From Tritonibacter horizontis (GTDB lineage: Bacteria; Pseudomonadota; Alphaproteobacteria; Rhodobacterales; Rhodobacteraceae), in the NCBI RefSeq assembly GCF_001518015.1, contig NZ_LPUY01000103.1:1-37614 (forward strand): 37,614 bases of DNA. Reading direction: 5' to 3'. This document shows, one piece after another, positions 25,019-34,193 of the stretch (the first letter of the stretch is position 1; every line of letters begins with the position of its first letter). A program made the translations under genes and the position numbers. Under the pieces are notes generated by a model. That model saw nothing but the letters and a program-made list of their open reading frames with translations, had not been told where the DNA came from and searched no databases.

Positions 25019-26221
25019 TTAGGGACGGACCTTGCTTGCGATCCAGGCCGCGATCACCGGCTCGCGGTATTTATGTTCCGGGCAATGTCCCTCTTCGTGA
25101 AAGACCAGCGTATCGACATCCGTGCCACGTTCGGTCAGTTTGGACATCTCCGCCAAAGGCGCCACCGGGTCGTTATGCGTTGTCACCGCAAAGAGTGGCG
25201 TTGTGATCGGATCCCCCTCGAATGCACCGGATTTTCCCACCGCAAAGACGCGGACCTTATCGGCAAACGTCTCCCACGAAGCGTCAAGCGGCAGGCCGAT
25301 CCGGGTTTTCAGCCCATCCGTCGTGAATTGCGGCAACTGCGCATAGACCTCGGCAGAGGCCAGAAACGGCGCGTGCAGCGGGCCGCAGGTATAGATCACC
25401 CCGGCCAGGTCAAGCTCCGGGTGCAGCGCCCACAGACGCGCGGCGGAATGGCCGCCAAAACTGACGCCCTGTGCAAAGATGTTGTTGTTTTGCAACCTTG
25501 GGTCGGACTTGGCCCAGTCAATCGCCGCCAAATGCAGCTTCTCCGACTGCCCATCCGCCATGTCAAAGGCACCCGAACGCCCCAGGCCAGGCATGTCGAT
25601 GCTCAGATACGCGATCCCCTTGGGCATCAGATGCTCGGTGAAATAGGTCATCGCCAGAACGCTGGACATGTCGGAGCCGTTGGAAAACACCAATACCGGA
25701 AATGGACCCGCGCCCGCCGGGAGATGCAGATGGGCGGTAAAGCTGTGCCCGTCGCGGTCCAGCTGGATCTCTTCATAGGTCGCGACCCCCTCCATGGCCC
25801 TCGCATAGGCCGCACGCGCGTTTTCCAGGGCCTCGGCCATGCCGGGCTGATTGCTATGGGGGGCTGCGGCGGTGTGGTAGTAGGTTATCGCGGCCCGATA
25901 GCGGCCCTCGGCCATGGCCTGATCTCCGGCGGCGCTGAACTCATACACCCAATTGCCCGGGCGGAATGCGCGGATCGTATCTGGCTGTTCGGGGTTGGCA
26001 CGCACCCCTTCGGCCTGCTCGATCCGGGTGAGAACCTCCATGATCTCGTCCTCTTCGCCCCCGAGATAAACCCAATTGTCCGGTTCGACAGGATGATACC
26101 AGTCCCCATCGCCAATCGCGCGGAACATGCTGCCATCCATCTGTTGAGCCGAAGGGGCGGTGGTGCCCATGGTGAACATCGCGAGCGCGACGCCGAGCGA
26201 AATCAAGGCGTGCTTTGACAT
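25019..26221 (-). CDS. Secreted alpha/beta hydrolase (FrsA/esterase-like)
   Basis: A 400-residue protein with a signal peptide (MSKHALISLGVALAMFTMG, cleavage probably after APSA). The region 30-140 has helical, tetratricopeptide-like spacing (YEFSAAGDQAMAEGRYRAAITYYHTAA), followed by an alpha/beta hydrolase domain from about 150. Catalytic residues can be placed: nucleophile S254 in QGVSFGGHS, acid D351 in THNDPVAP and histidine H379 in FHEEGHC. ATG 26221 is chosen over the longer frame because it has AGGAGGA with 7-nt spacing and starts the signal peptide. The fold resembles FrsA and related carboxylesterases; the substrate is unknown. Divergent from the two-component system at 26433. Confidence 0.85.
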   Translation of the reverse strand: MSKHALISLGVALAMFTMGTTAPSAQQMDGSMFRAIGDGDWYHPVEPDNWVYLGGEEDEIMEVLTRIEQAEGVRANPEQPDTIRAFRPGNWVYEFSAAGDQAMAEGRYRAAITYYHTAAAPHSNQPGMAEALENARAAYARAMEGVATYEEIQLDRDGHSFTAHLHLPAGAGPFPVLVFSNGSDMSSVLAMTYFTEHLMPKGIAYLSIDMPGLGRSGAFDMADGQSEKLHLAAIDWAKSDPRLQNNNIFAQGVSFGGHSAARLWALHPELDLAGVIYTCGPLHAPFLASAEVYAQLPQFTTDGLKTRIGLPLDASWETFADKVRVFAVGKSGAFEGDPITTPLFAVTTHNDPVAPLAEMSKLTERGTDVDTLVFHEEGHCPEHKYREPVIAAWIASKVRP

Positions 26222-26432
26222 GTCATTCCTCCTGAGGTTTTTGGACATGCGGGACCGGAGGCAGTGAAATGCCATTTCTCGAGGACCTTCTGGCAAGATC
26301 ATGTCACGGCCCCACGTTGCAAACGCCGCTCTTTCGGACAGAAACCTGAACACAGGCTGAGCAGAGTAAAAAGCCCGTTCAGGTTGCGTTAAGCTTGCTG
26401 CGATGAGAGAGCCGCCCACCAAAGGAACACAG

Positions 26433-27095
26433 ATGCGCGTATTGCTTATAGAGGATGATGACATCATCGCAGATGCCGTCGGCATCCGGTTTCGCCGCGA
26501 TGGTGTGCAGCTCGATCACCTCGTCAGCTGCGCGGATTTGTCCGCCAAAGACGCCGATGCAGATTTTGATGTGATCGTATTGGATCTGGGGCTGCCGGGG
26601 GCGGATGGTTTGGATTTCCTGCGCCTTCTGCGTCAACGCGACTGCACCGTTCCGGTTCTGGTCTTTACTGCGCGATACGCCGTCACCGCCCGTGTCGAAG
26701 CCCTGAACCTCGGGGCCGATGACTATCTGACCAAACCCTTTGATATGGACGAGTTGATGGCGCGCTGTCGCGCCCTCGCCCGGCGGCGCGGCGGCTGGAC
26801 CCCAACTGTTCTGAGGCACCGGGATCTGACCCTCGACACCGGGGCCAGTCAGGGCAGCATCGGTGACCGACCGCTCCGGCTGAAGCCCAAAGTGTTTCAG
26901 CTTCTTCAGTATTTCATCGAAAACCGGGGCCGGGTTCTGACCAAATCCATGATCGAATCCCAGCTCTATGGCTGGAACGGCGACGTCGAGAGCAACACAA
27001 TCGAGGTTTTCGTTTCGCAGATCCGACGCGAGATCGGATCGGACTATATCAAAACCATCCGGGGGCTTGGCTATCTCATGCCGCGTGACGATTGA
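26433..27095 (+). CDS. OmpR/PhoB-family response regulator
   Basis: A 220-residue two-domain regulator. The receiver has acidic residues in LLIEDDD, phosphoacceptor D51 in VLDLGLPG, T79 and K101 in YLTKPFD. The winged HTH effector domain (about 125-218) has the OmpR pattern LRLKPKVFQLLQYFIENRG, ESNTIEVFVSQIRRE and IKTIRGLGYLM. The frame starts earlier (26403), but ATG 26433 has AAAGGA upstream and gives the usual MRVLLIEDDD start. It overlaps the histidine kinase start by one base (TGATG). It most resembles QseB/TctD-like regulators; the signal is unknown. Confidence 0.93.
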   Translation: MRVLLIEDDDIIADAVGIRFRRDGVQLDHLVSCADLSAKDADADFDVIVLDLGLPGADGLDFLRLLRQRDCTVPVLVFTARYAVTARVEALNLGADDYLTKPFDMDELMARCRALARRRGGWTPTVLRHRDLTLDTGASQGSIGDRPLRLKPKVFQLLQYFIENRGRVLTKSMIESQLYGWNGDVESNTIEVFVSQIRREIGSDYIKTIRGLGYLMPRDD

Positions 27096-28489
27096 TGAAA
27101 ACCATCCAACAAACCGTTTTTCTCCGGGTGCTGGCGGCCACCGCGTCCTGTAGCATTTCTCTCTGCATCGTTGTGTTTTTGATGGTGGCCCAGGAATTTC
27201 GCAGCGAATTGCAAAGCCAATCGCGCCACGCCGCCGACCTGATACTGACGCTTGCCAGAACTGCCGCGCCAAGCACCTTTTCCAACCTGCATCAAGACCC
27301 GCCGCAGGCCGGCGAACAAAATCGCGAATATGTACTGTTCATCCATGACGGCGCGCAGGTCACCTATGCCTCCTGGTCGGCCGAGCCGCCGGACCTCTCC
27401 ACCCTGTCAGGCGACCGCATCGTGGTGGAGGGACGCACCTATCTGATGGAACGCCAGCACGACCCCAAGACCAATGCGGTCGTCGCCGTCGGAGTCCTGA
27501 AGCAGGAAACCTACCTCGCCTCGCTTGAAATCGTCGGCTATACAGTGGTCGTTTTCCTTTTGGTCATGGGCGGCATGCTGTGGCTGATCCGCCGCTCGAT
27601 CCACGTCGGGCTGCGTCCGATCCACCGGCTGGCCAGAGCGGTCTCAGAACGACACTCCACAAGGCTCGACCCAATAGAGCTGTCAGTCCCGTCGGAACTC
27701 AGGCCCATCGCAGATGCGACAAATACATTTCTGGGTGATCTGCGCCGGACCTTGCTGCGCGAACGCGAATTCATCTCCAACGCGGCGCATGAACTGCGCA
27801 CACCGCTGACCGGGATCATTGCCCAGATCGACGCGGTGCCCGTTCAGGACGTGTCAGAGGGTGTCAAAGCCCAGCTTGACAAGATCCGCAGCTCGGCGCT
27901 GCGCTCGGCGCGACAGGTGGGCCAATTGCTGGATCTGGCCTTTGCCGAATCGCAGGCCGATACAGCCACGCACCCGGTTGATCTGCGCGAGGTCCTAAAG
28001 GACGTACTGATCGAGCGCGCCCCGGCCGCCCTGCAAAAGGAACTGGATGTTGAACTGATCGCCGACACCCCGGTCATGGTCCTATTGCCTGAAACCTCGC
28101 TTCAGATCGTTTTTCAGAACCTGATTGGCAACGCGATAAACTATTGCGCGCGGCCGGGGCGAATTCTGGTGCAATGCGAGACCTCAAAAAATGGGGTTAT
28201 CGTGACAATATCGGACAATGGCCCCGGCCTGTCATCATCCGAAATTGCGCTTTTGACCAAAAGACACAATCGTGGAAAACCCTCCCTGACCGCAGACCGC
28301 GGGCATGGGCTTGGCCTGTCGATTGTCTCCGAGCTTTGTTTGGCGATGGATTTGCAATTGTCTTTTTCTCAGTCAAAAGAACTGGGCGGGCTGGCCGTCT
28401 GCGTTCACATGCCTTTGATGGACGATCCGGCACGACCGGAAAATGCGTTTTCAATCCGACCGGGCCTGCGGTGTCCAGAAACCGGTTAA
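27095..28489 (+). CDS. Sensor histidine kinase (EnvZ/QseC-like)
   Basis: A 464-residue membrane kinase paired with the upstream regulator. The first helix is at about residues 9-32, a periplasmic sensor region of about 115 residues follows (HDGAQVTYASWSAEPP), and the second helix is at about 146-167. A HAMP-like linker leads to the dimerisation domain with phosphoacceptor H232 in NAAHELRTPLTG, then the ATPase domain with N box NLIGNAINYC, G1 DNGPGL and G2 GHGLGLSIVSEL. ATG 27095 overlaps the regulator stop by one base, showing translational coupling. The C-terminal 20 residues after VHMPLMDD are a non-conserved tail. Confidence 0.92.
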   Translation: MKTIQQTVFLRVLAATASCSISLCIVVFLMVAQEFRSELQSQSRHAADLILTLARTAAPSTFSNLHQDPPQAGEQNREYVLFIHDGAQVTYASWSAEPPDLSTLSGDRIVVEGRTYLMERQHDPKTNAVVAVGVLKQETYLASLEIVGYTVVVFLLVMGGMLWLIRRSIHVGLRPIHRLARAVSERHSTRLDPIELSVPSELRPIADATNTFLGDLRRTLLREREFISNAAHELRTPLTGIIAQIDAVPVQDVSEGVKAQLDKIRSSALRSARQVGQLLDLAFAESQADTATHPVDLREVLKDVLIERAPAALQKELDVELIADTPVMVLLPETSLQIVFQNLIGNAINYCARPGRILVQCETSKNGVIVTISDNGPGLSSSEIALLTKRHNRGKPSLTADRGHGLGLSIVSELCLAMDLQLSFSQSKELGGLAVCVHMPLMDDPARPENAFSIRPGLRCPETG

Positions 28490-28576
28490 AACAGCCGTGG
28501 CAGGGTTTGGTCGTTCAGGTCCAATGCCACAAGGCGCCGCAGTGTCGACCCAATCAACCTGCCCGCGCCTGCCGCG

Positions 28577-29140
28577 TCACGCCCGCGGGGTCTTGCGCCG
28601 CCTGCCATAGGCCCAGGCCATCTGCGCATCGGTTTCCACTGCGCAGGGTCGCACGGCCCGCAAACGCGCCAGCGCGGCATCCGGGCGTTCGCCGCATTCG
28701 ATCATCAGCCGCAGCGCAATCATACCAGACCGCCCGCAGCCGCCTTTGCAATGGACCAGCACCCGACCGCCGCCGGTCAAGGCCTGCCGTGCCAAGGCGC
28801 TGATTTCGGGCCAGCGTTCATGCACGGCCCCGGCCGGAATCTGATAGTCCTCGATCGGCATGTGGAACCAGCGACTGCCCAAACCCTGGATATCAGAGCC
28901 GAGGGTTTCGACCCCCAGGATCACATGCTCGACACGGGTGGTGAGGGTGATCACGATGGAGGGGCGCCATTCTCTGATCAGGTGGAGATCCTGCTTGTAG
29001 AGCCCGCCCGCACCCGGCACCGGGCTCAGCGCGAGAATGCCGTCGGCAACGGACAACGCATGCAGGGTCAGGGTCTGGGCCTGACATTGGACGTGGTTCT
29101 GGTCTGTCTGCACAAACTGTCGGTCGGAAACACTTACCAT
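28577..29140 (-). CDS. Dual-specificity-type protein phosphatase
   Basis: A 187-residue cysteine-based phosphatase. The signature C-x5-R reads VHCKGGCGRSGM with nucleophile C131 and R137, and the likely general acid is D98 in PIEDYQIP. Size and motifs fit the bacterial CDKN3/dual-specificity phosphatase group (with SIVITLTTRVEH upstream). GGGGGGA lies a few bases before the ATG. It is convergent with the kinase gene at 28489 (87-bp gap). There is no visible link to that two-component system. The substrate is unknown. Confidence 0.88.
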   Translation of the reverse strand: MVSVSDRQFVQTDQNHVQCQAQTLTLHALSVADGILALSPVPGAGGLYKQDLHLIREWRPSIVITLTTRVEHVILGVETLGSDIQGLGSRWFHMPIEDYQIPAGAVHERWPEISALARQALTGGGRVLVHCKGGCGRSGMIALRLMIECGERPDAALARLRAVRPCAVETDAQMAWAYGRRRKTPRA

Positions 29141-29396
29141 TTAATCCCCCCCGGGAAACACCGCGCACAAATACCGCGATCGAGCGTCTATTACCTTAGA
29201 CTCGGCTCGGCCCGGTCGGGGAGTCTTTTTTGCGCCCCCGCCTCAAAGAGCTGACCAATGTGGTCCAGGCGCAAGAGCGGTGGACGAACGCCGCAGCGCC
29301 CCTTAGTTTGCACCAAAGACCCTGCAGCAGAGGCGAATCCGGCCCCCCGGCCGACAGGACCCTCCACGCTGCCTTTGACAGACCCGAAAGGCCCCC

Positions 29397-31226
29397 ATGA
29401 GCGAGCACAGCCCCGATACCCCTGCTGGGACCTCATCCGGCCCTTACCAAGTTCTGGCGCGCAAATACCGGCCCGAGACTTTTGCCGATCTGGTCGGCCA
29501 GGATGCGATGGTGCGGACGCTGAAGAACGCCTTTGCCGCCGACCGGATCGCGCAGGCGTTTATCATGACCGGCATCCGCGGGACGGGGAAAACCACCACC
29601 GCGCGGATCATCGCCAAGGGCATGAATTGCATCGGCCCCGATGGCGCCGGCGGGCCGACGACGGAACCCTGCGGCACCTGCGAACATTGCGTGGCCATCA
29701 TGGAAGGTCGCCACGTTGACGTGATGGAGATGGACGCGGCATCGCGCACCGGCGTCGGCGACATTCGCGAAATCATTGATAGCGTCGCCTATCGTGCGGC
29801 CTCGGCCCGTTACAAGATCTATATCATAGATGAGGTCCACATGCTGTCGACTTCCGCCTTCAACGCGCTGTTGAAGACGCTGGAAGAACCGCCCGCGCAT
29901 GTGAAGTTCATCTTTGCCACCACCGAGATCCGCAAGGTACCGGTGACCGTTCTGTCGCGCTGCCAGCGGTTTGACCTGCGCCGGATCGAACCCGAAGTGA
30001 TGATCGCGCTTCTGCAGCGGATCGCTGCGGCCGAGGGCGCTCAAATCGCCGAGGATGCCCTGGCCCTGATCACCCGGGCCGCCGAAGGCTCGGCAAGGGA
30101 CGCCACCTCGCTGCTGGATCAGGCGATTTCTCACGGGGCCGGCGAAACCACGGCCGACCAGGTGCGCGCGATGCTGGGGCTGGCGGACCGTGGGCGCGTG
30201 CTGGACCTGATGGACATGATCCTGCGTGGCGATGCCGCGGCGGCGCTGACAGAGCTGTCCGGCCAATATGCCGAAGGGGCGGACCCGATGGCGGTGCTGC
30301 GCGATCTGGCCGAGATCACGCATTGGGTGTCGGTCGTGAAGATCACACCGGACGCCGCCGAAGACCCCACCATCAGCCCGGATGAACGTCGCCGAGGTCA
30401 GGACATGGCCAACCGCCTGCCGATGCGCGTGCTGACGCGCATGTGGCAGATGTTGTTGACCTCGCTGGAAGAAGTCGCCGCCGCGCCCAATGCGATGATG
30501 GCAGCCGAGATGGCGATCATCCGCCTGACCCATGTGGCCGACCTGCCTTCACCCGAAGAATTGTTGCGCAAACTGCAGGACACGCCCCCGCCGCCCCCCG
30601 GCGCCGAAATCGGCAATGGTGGACATCCCCTGCAGAGCCGGGGATCGCCTGCGGCGAGCGGGGGGGGCGGGGCTCCGGCCTACGCCTCCGCCCCGCCGCA
30701 GGGCGCACCCGGTGGGAGCCAGGGCAGTGGGCCCACCATGTCGTCAGGGGGCGGGCAGGCCCTGGCCGTCGCGCCACAAACCGATACAGCCCTGGCCAGA
30801 TATCCAAGTTTTGACCATATTCTGGAGCTGATCCGACATCACCGCGATGTGAAATTGCTGGTCGAGGTCGAGGGCGGCATACGGCTGGTGTCCTACCAGC
30901 CCGGTCGGATCACCTTTACCCCAGCGGCGCAGGCCTCCAGGGATCTGGCGGCACGACTGGGCACCGCACTGCAGAACTGGACCGGCAGCCGCTGGGTGGT
31001 CTCGATCTCCCCCGATGGCGATGCGCCGACAATCGCCGAGCTGCGCGACGCCGCCGACACCGCCCTGCGGGAAAAGGCAACGGAACATCCGCTGGTACAG
31101 GCCGTTCTGGCCCGCTTTCCCACTGCCAGGATCACCAAGATCCGAACCCCGGAAGAGTTGGAAGCCGAAGTTCAGGCCGAGGCCTTGCCCGAGGTCGAGG
31201 ATGAATGGGATCCCTTCGAAGAATAA
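29397..31226 (+). CDS. dnaX: DNA polymerase III subunits gamma and tau
   Basis: A 609-residue clamp-loader ATPase. Walker A GIRGTGKT (59-66), a zinc module (C78, C92, C95, C98), Walker B IIDEVH (143-148) and sensor/SRC motif VLSRCQRFDLR are all present. Domain III follows to about residue 385, then a low-complexity Pro/Gly/Ala linker (about 390-455) and the tau-specific C-terminal domain ending EVEDEWDPFEE, which binds the polymerase alpha subunit. The linker contains a run of eight G bases at 30660-30667 (codons 422-424). AAGG precedes the ATG. First gene of dnaX-ybaB-recR. Confidence 0.97.
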   Translation: MSEHSPDTPAGTSSGPYQVLARKYRPETFADLVGQDAMVRTLKNAFAADRIAQAFIMTGIRGTGKTTTARIIAKGMNCIGPDGAGGPTTEPCGTCEHCVAIMEGRHVDVMEMDAASRTGVGDIREIIDSVAYRAASARYKIYIIDEVHMLSTSAFNALLKTLEEPPAHVKFIFATTEIRKVPVTVLSRCQRFDLRRIEPEVMIALLQRIAAAEGAQIAEDALALITRAAEGSARDATSLLDQAISHGAGETTADQVRAMLGLADRGRVLDLMDMILRGDAAAALTELSGQYAEGADPMAVLRDLAEITHWVSVVKITPDAAEDPTISPDERRRGQDMANRLPMRVLTRMWQMLLTSLEEVAAAPNAMMAAEMAIIRLTHVADLPSPEELLRKLQDTPPPPPGAEIGNGGHPLQSRGSPAASGGGGAPAYASAPPQGAPGGSQGSGPTMSSGGGQALAVAPQTDTALARYPSFDHILELIRHHRDVKLLVEVEGGIRLVSYQPGRITFTPAAQASRDLAARLGTALQNWTGSRWVVSISPDGDAPTIAELRDAADTALREKATEHPLVQAVLARFPTARITKIRTPEELEAEVQAEALPEVEDEWDPFEE

Positions 31227-31379
31227 GCAGGTCGGCCATCGTCAGGGCCCCCGGCTGCGGTATCGGGCGTGCTGCGCAAAACCACATCGGTGATACCGCG
31301 ACGTTCCGGGCTTTGCCCTTGCCTGCGCCGACCACCGCACGTATCTAACAAGGCAACCTGACATCAGGAGTGATAGGAT

Positions 31380-31724
31380 ATGTTCAAAGGTCTTGGTGGC
31401 CTCGGCGATATGGCCGGGATGATGAAAAAAGCCCAGGAGATGCAGACCAAAATGGGTGAAATGCAGGAAGAGCTGCATAACATCATGGTCGTCGGCGAAG
31501 CCGGTGCAGGCCTCGTGAAGGCGACGGCCTCTGCAAAGGGAGATCTGAAGTCGCTCGATATCGACCCCTCGATCTTCAACAGCGATGACAAGGAAGTGGT
31601 CGAAGACCTGATCCTCGCCGCCGTCAAGGATGCGCAGGCCAAGGCCGCCGAGCGCGCCCAGGCGGAAATGGCGCAACTGACAGAGGGACTTGGCCTGCCC
31701 AAGGATATGAAGCTGCCCTTCTAG
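31380..31724 (+). CDS. ybaB: Nucleoid-associated protein, YbaB/EbfC family
   Basis: A 114-residue dimeric DNA-binding protein. The family pattern is clear: MFKGLGGLGDMAGMMKKAQEMQ at the N-terminal helix, then VVGEAGAGLVKATASAKGDLKSLDIDPS and the helical LEDLILAAVKDAQAKA-like region ending in GLGLPKDMKLPF. AGGAG lies 9 nt before the ATG. The position between dnaX and recR is the widely conserved arrangement. A strong terminator follows, so recR may have its own promoter. Confidence 0.96.
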   Translation: MFKGLGGLGDMAGMMKKAQEMQTKMGEMQEELHNIMVVGEAGAGLVKATASAKGDLKSLDIDPSIFNSDDKEVVEDLILAAVKDAQAKAAERAQAEMAQLTEGLGLPKDMKLPF

Positions 31725-31750
31725 GGGCCTTTGCTTTGGTCACAGCGGCG

Positions 31751-31777
31751 AAAGGCGGCCAGGCGGTCGCCTTTTTT
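31751..31777 (+). terminator. Intrinsic terminator after ybaB
   Basis: AAAGGCGGCC (31751-31760) pairs with GGTCGCCTTT (31765-31774) in a 10-bp stem with one G-T pair and an AGGC loop, followed by further T residues to 31777. It begins 27 nt after the ybaB stop. It separates ybaB from recR transcriptionally, or attenuates read-through. Confidence 0.88.
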
Positions 31778-31940
31778 CGTGACCCGGCGCGCGGTGGGCA
31801 GTTTTTGTCATGGCCTGCGGGTCGCCTGGGCCGGTCTCTGCGTTTCAGAGCGCCCCCATGCGTCAGCGACAGAGCAGCCTGCGCTTGCACTTTTCCCAAC
31901 GATGCGACCTAATTGAACATATGCGGAACAGGGTGAGGTC

Positions 31941-32540
31941 ATGGCCGAACAGGATATGCGCGAGATCGAAACGCTGATTGCCTTGATGGCAAAGATGCCG
32001 GGACTGGGACCACGCTCGGCCCGGCGCGCTGTGCTGCACCTTATCCGCAAACGCGCGCTGGTTCTGACGCCGCTGGCGGATGCCATGAGCCGGGTTGCCG
32101 AAACCGCGCGGGAATGCCTCAACTGCGGCAATGTCGGAACCCGCGAGATCTGCGCCCTTTGCGCGGATGCGACACGCGAGAATGGCGAACTCTGTGTGGT
32201 CGAAGATGTGGCTGACCTCTGGGCGATGGAGCGCGCTGCGGTCTTCAAGGGCCGATACCATGTGCTGGGCGGGACATTGTCGGCGCTGGACGCCGTGGGG
32301 CCGGAGGACCTGCGCATTCCGCGTCTGGTGGACCGGGTGACCAGCGAAGGCGTGACCGAGGTCATTCTTGCCCTCAACGCGACCATCGACGGACAGACCA
32401 CCGCCCACTACATCGCAGATCAGCTCTCAGGGCGTGTGAAGCTGACATCGCTGGCGCAGGGCGTCCCGATCGGGGGCGAGTTGGACTACCTCGACGATGG
32501 CACGATTTCTGCCGCACTTCGGGCTCGCAAAGAGATCTGA
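31941..32540 (+). CDS. recR: Recombination mediator protein RecR
   Basis: A 199-residue RecR acting with RecO (and RecF) to load RecA at gaps. An N-terminal HhH region ([19 protein letters not shown]) precedes the zinc finger C59-x2-C62-x8-C71-x2-C74 and the Toprim domain ([32 protein letters not shown]). The C-terminal Walker-like segment [18 protein letters not shown] is present. GAGG lies a few bases before the ATG. Length and features are standard. Confidence 0.97.
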   Translation: MAEQDMREIETLIALMAKMPGLGPRSARRAVLHLIRKRALVLTPLADAMSRVAETARECLNCGNVGTREICALCADATRENGELCVVEDVADLWAMERAAVFKGRYHVLGGTLSALDAVGPEDLRIPRLVDRVTSEGVTEVILALNATIDGQTTAHYIADQLSGRVKLTSLAQGVPIGGELDYLDDGTISAALRARKEI

Positions 32541-32866
32541 GCCGCTTCGGGAAACCCCGCGCTGACCGTCGACTGTGGGCGGCGGCGTCCAGATTTATAT
32601 TGTGCGATCCCATCTGAATGGGCCAGGCCTGTTGTGCCCGCAGGGCGCAACAGGCGCGCCGCGCGTCTGCGCGCAGGCGCCACGCCCAACGTCAGGCTGA
32701 GCAGCTTTGCTGCTGTGTCTGGGGGCGGGAGCCGCCCCCTTTGACACTCGCCCGGATTGCAGCTTGCGAAGGTCGTGATGCGCCGACCCAGGCAGGCTTT
32801 TCAGGTATCTAGGTTCGTCAGCTATCCAGTTTGCGCACCGCCCGGTTCTCCCACCGCCCGGATGGC
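32541..32866. repeat. Intergenic region after recR with GC-rich palindromes
   Basis: A 326-base convergent gap between recR and the threonine aldolase gene. It contains a perfect 8-bp stem, GGGGGCGG-GAG-CCGCCCCC at 32721-32739, followed only by TTT. Further palindromic blocks lie upstream: TGTTGTGCCC/GGGCGCAACA near 32631-32653 and GCAGCTTTGCTGC near 32701-32713. Two blocks (CCCAACG and GGCGGGAGC-GCCCCC) are shared with 8990-9054. Probably a dispersed intergenic repeat and/or transcription-end structure; no gene seen. Confidence 0.45.
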
Positions 32867-33916
32867 TCAGGCGTAATGTGACTTGAGGGCGGATTGCAGG
32901 AGCGCGAAGGCGTCATCGCCAATATCTTTGTGCAAGACCATGCGGATGGCGCCGGACCCACCCGCCGAGATCACAATCCCCTGCGCGGCGAGCCTCTGGC
33001 CCAGGGCCGCGTTGTCCTGCGCCTCCGGGGAGAAGAACACCATATTGGTGTTCTGCTCAACCGCCCCCGCCCCCAGGCCTCGCAGGGTTTCTGCAAGTTC
33101 CGTCGCACGGGCGTGGTCTTCGGCCAGACGGGCCACATTGTGCTCCAGCGCATATAGCCCCGCCGCAGCCAGCACGCCTGCTTGCCGCATGCCGCCACCG
33201 ACCATTTTGCGCCAGCGGCGCGCCTTGGCGATGAAAGCTTCGGGACCAACAAGGACCGAACCGACCGGTGCCCCAAGCCCCTTGGAAAGGCAGATGGACA
33301 CCGTATCAAAACGCCCCGCGATGTCGGCCAGATCACAGCCCAGCGCGATCGCGGCGTTGAACACCCGTGCCCCGTCCAGATGCGCCGACAGCCCCGCAGA
33401 CCGCGCCACAGAGATGCATTGATCCAGCCGCGCAAGCGGGACGACCTTGCCGTTGTGGGTATTTTCCATCGACAGCAGGCGCGAAATCGGATGGTGGGAA
33501 TCGTCATCCTTGATCGCAGCGGCAATCTCCTCGGGGCGCAATCCGCCATCCGGCGCGACGGCCAGCGGGTCCATCACGATGCCGCCCAGTGCCGATGCGC
33601 CCCCCGCCTCGTATTTGTAAATGTGATAGTCGCGCCCGGTTATGATTTCTTCGCCCCGGCCACAATGGGACAGCAAGGCCACAAAGTTGCTCTGGGTTCC
33701 GGTGGGCAGGAACAGTGCCGCCTCCATCCCGGACCGCTCCGCCAGGCTGCGCTCCAGCTGGTTGACAGCCGGATCTTCGCCATAAACATCATCCCCCACC
33801 TCTGCTGCCGCCATGACGGCCCGCATGCCTGCATCAGGGCGAGTCACCGTATCGCTGCGCAAATCGCAGATCACATCAGCGATATTGGTGCCGGGGGTCT
33901 GTGCATATTGACTCAT
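32867..33916 (-). CDS. ltaA: Low-specificity L-threonine aldolase
   Basis: A 349-residue PLP enzyme cleaving L-threonine/allo-threonine to glycine and acetaldehyde. Landmarks are DLRSDTVTRP at 18-27, GDDVYGEDPAVNQLE, PTGTQSN (71-77), the cofactor aspartate in HLDGARVFNAA (about 181) and the Schiff-base lysine K212 in CLSKGLGAPVGS. The frame runs on upstream to 34153, but ATG 33916 has AAGGAG with 6-nt spacing and the conserved region starts soon after. A second ATG at 33919 is only 3 nt from that site. Closely related beta-hydroxyaspartate or phenylserine aldolases cannot be excluded. Confidence 0.92.
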   Translation of the reverse strand: MSQYAQTPGTNIADVICDLRSDTVTRPDAGMRAVMAAAEVGDDVYGEDPAVNQLERSLAERSGMEAALFLPTGTQSNFVALLSHCGRGEEIITGRDYHIYKYEAGGASALGGIVMDPLAVAPDGGLRPEEIAAAIKDDDSHHPISRLLSMENTHNGKVVPLARLDQCISVARSAGLSAHLDGARVFNAAIALGCDLADIAGRFDTVSICLSKGLGAPVGSVLVGPEAFIAKARRWRKMVGGGMRQAGVLAAAGLYALEHNVARLAEDHARATELAETLRGLGAGAVEQNTNMVFFSPEAQDNAALGQRLAAQGIVISAGGSGAIRMVLHKDIGDDAFALLQSALKSHYA

Positions 33917-34193
33917 CATTGTCTCCTTGAGGGGCAGGCATCCGGCCATCCAAACGATCCGGCTGCCCCGATAGTGCAACCGCAGCACATTGCAGTGCAA
34001 TGCCTCGGTGCGTAACAGGTACAATCCTGCCGGCCCAGCCTCAACTCCGGTCCCCGCCCGCGCCCGCAGCCGCTGTGGCGCCACGCTGCCGCCCCCGCGC
34101 GAGGCCGCGATGCAACGGTGCAACAGGGTTGACTTTGCCGCCCGAGATGACACCTAGACCGCACGGACCCGCCGCAGAACACTGGAGACCGCC

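Noticed and set aside
24794-26218. 474-codon plus-strand frame antisense to the hydrolase
   Set aside because: The minus-strand gene has a signal peptide, strong ribosome site, catalytic triad and terminator; the plus frame has no recognisable domain.
33917-34153. N-terminal extension of the threonine aldolase frame
   Set aside because: Arg/Gly/Ala-rich with no resemblance to the family; AAGGAG lies directly before the internal ATG.
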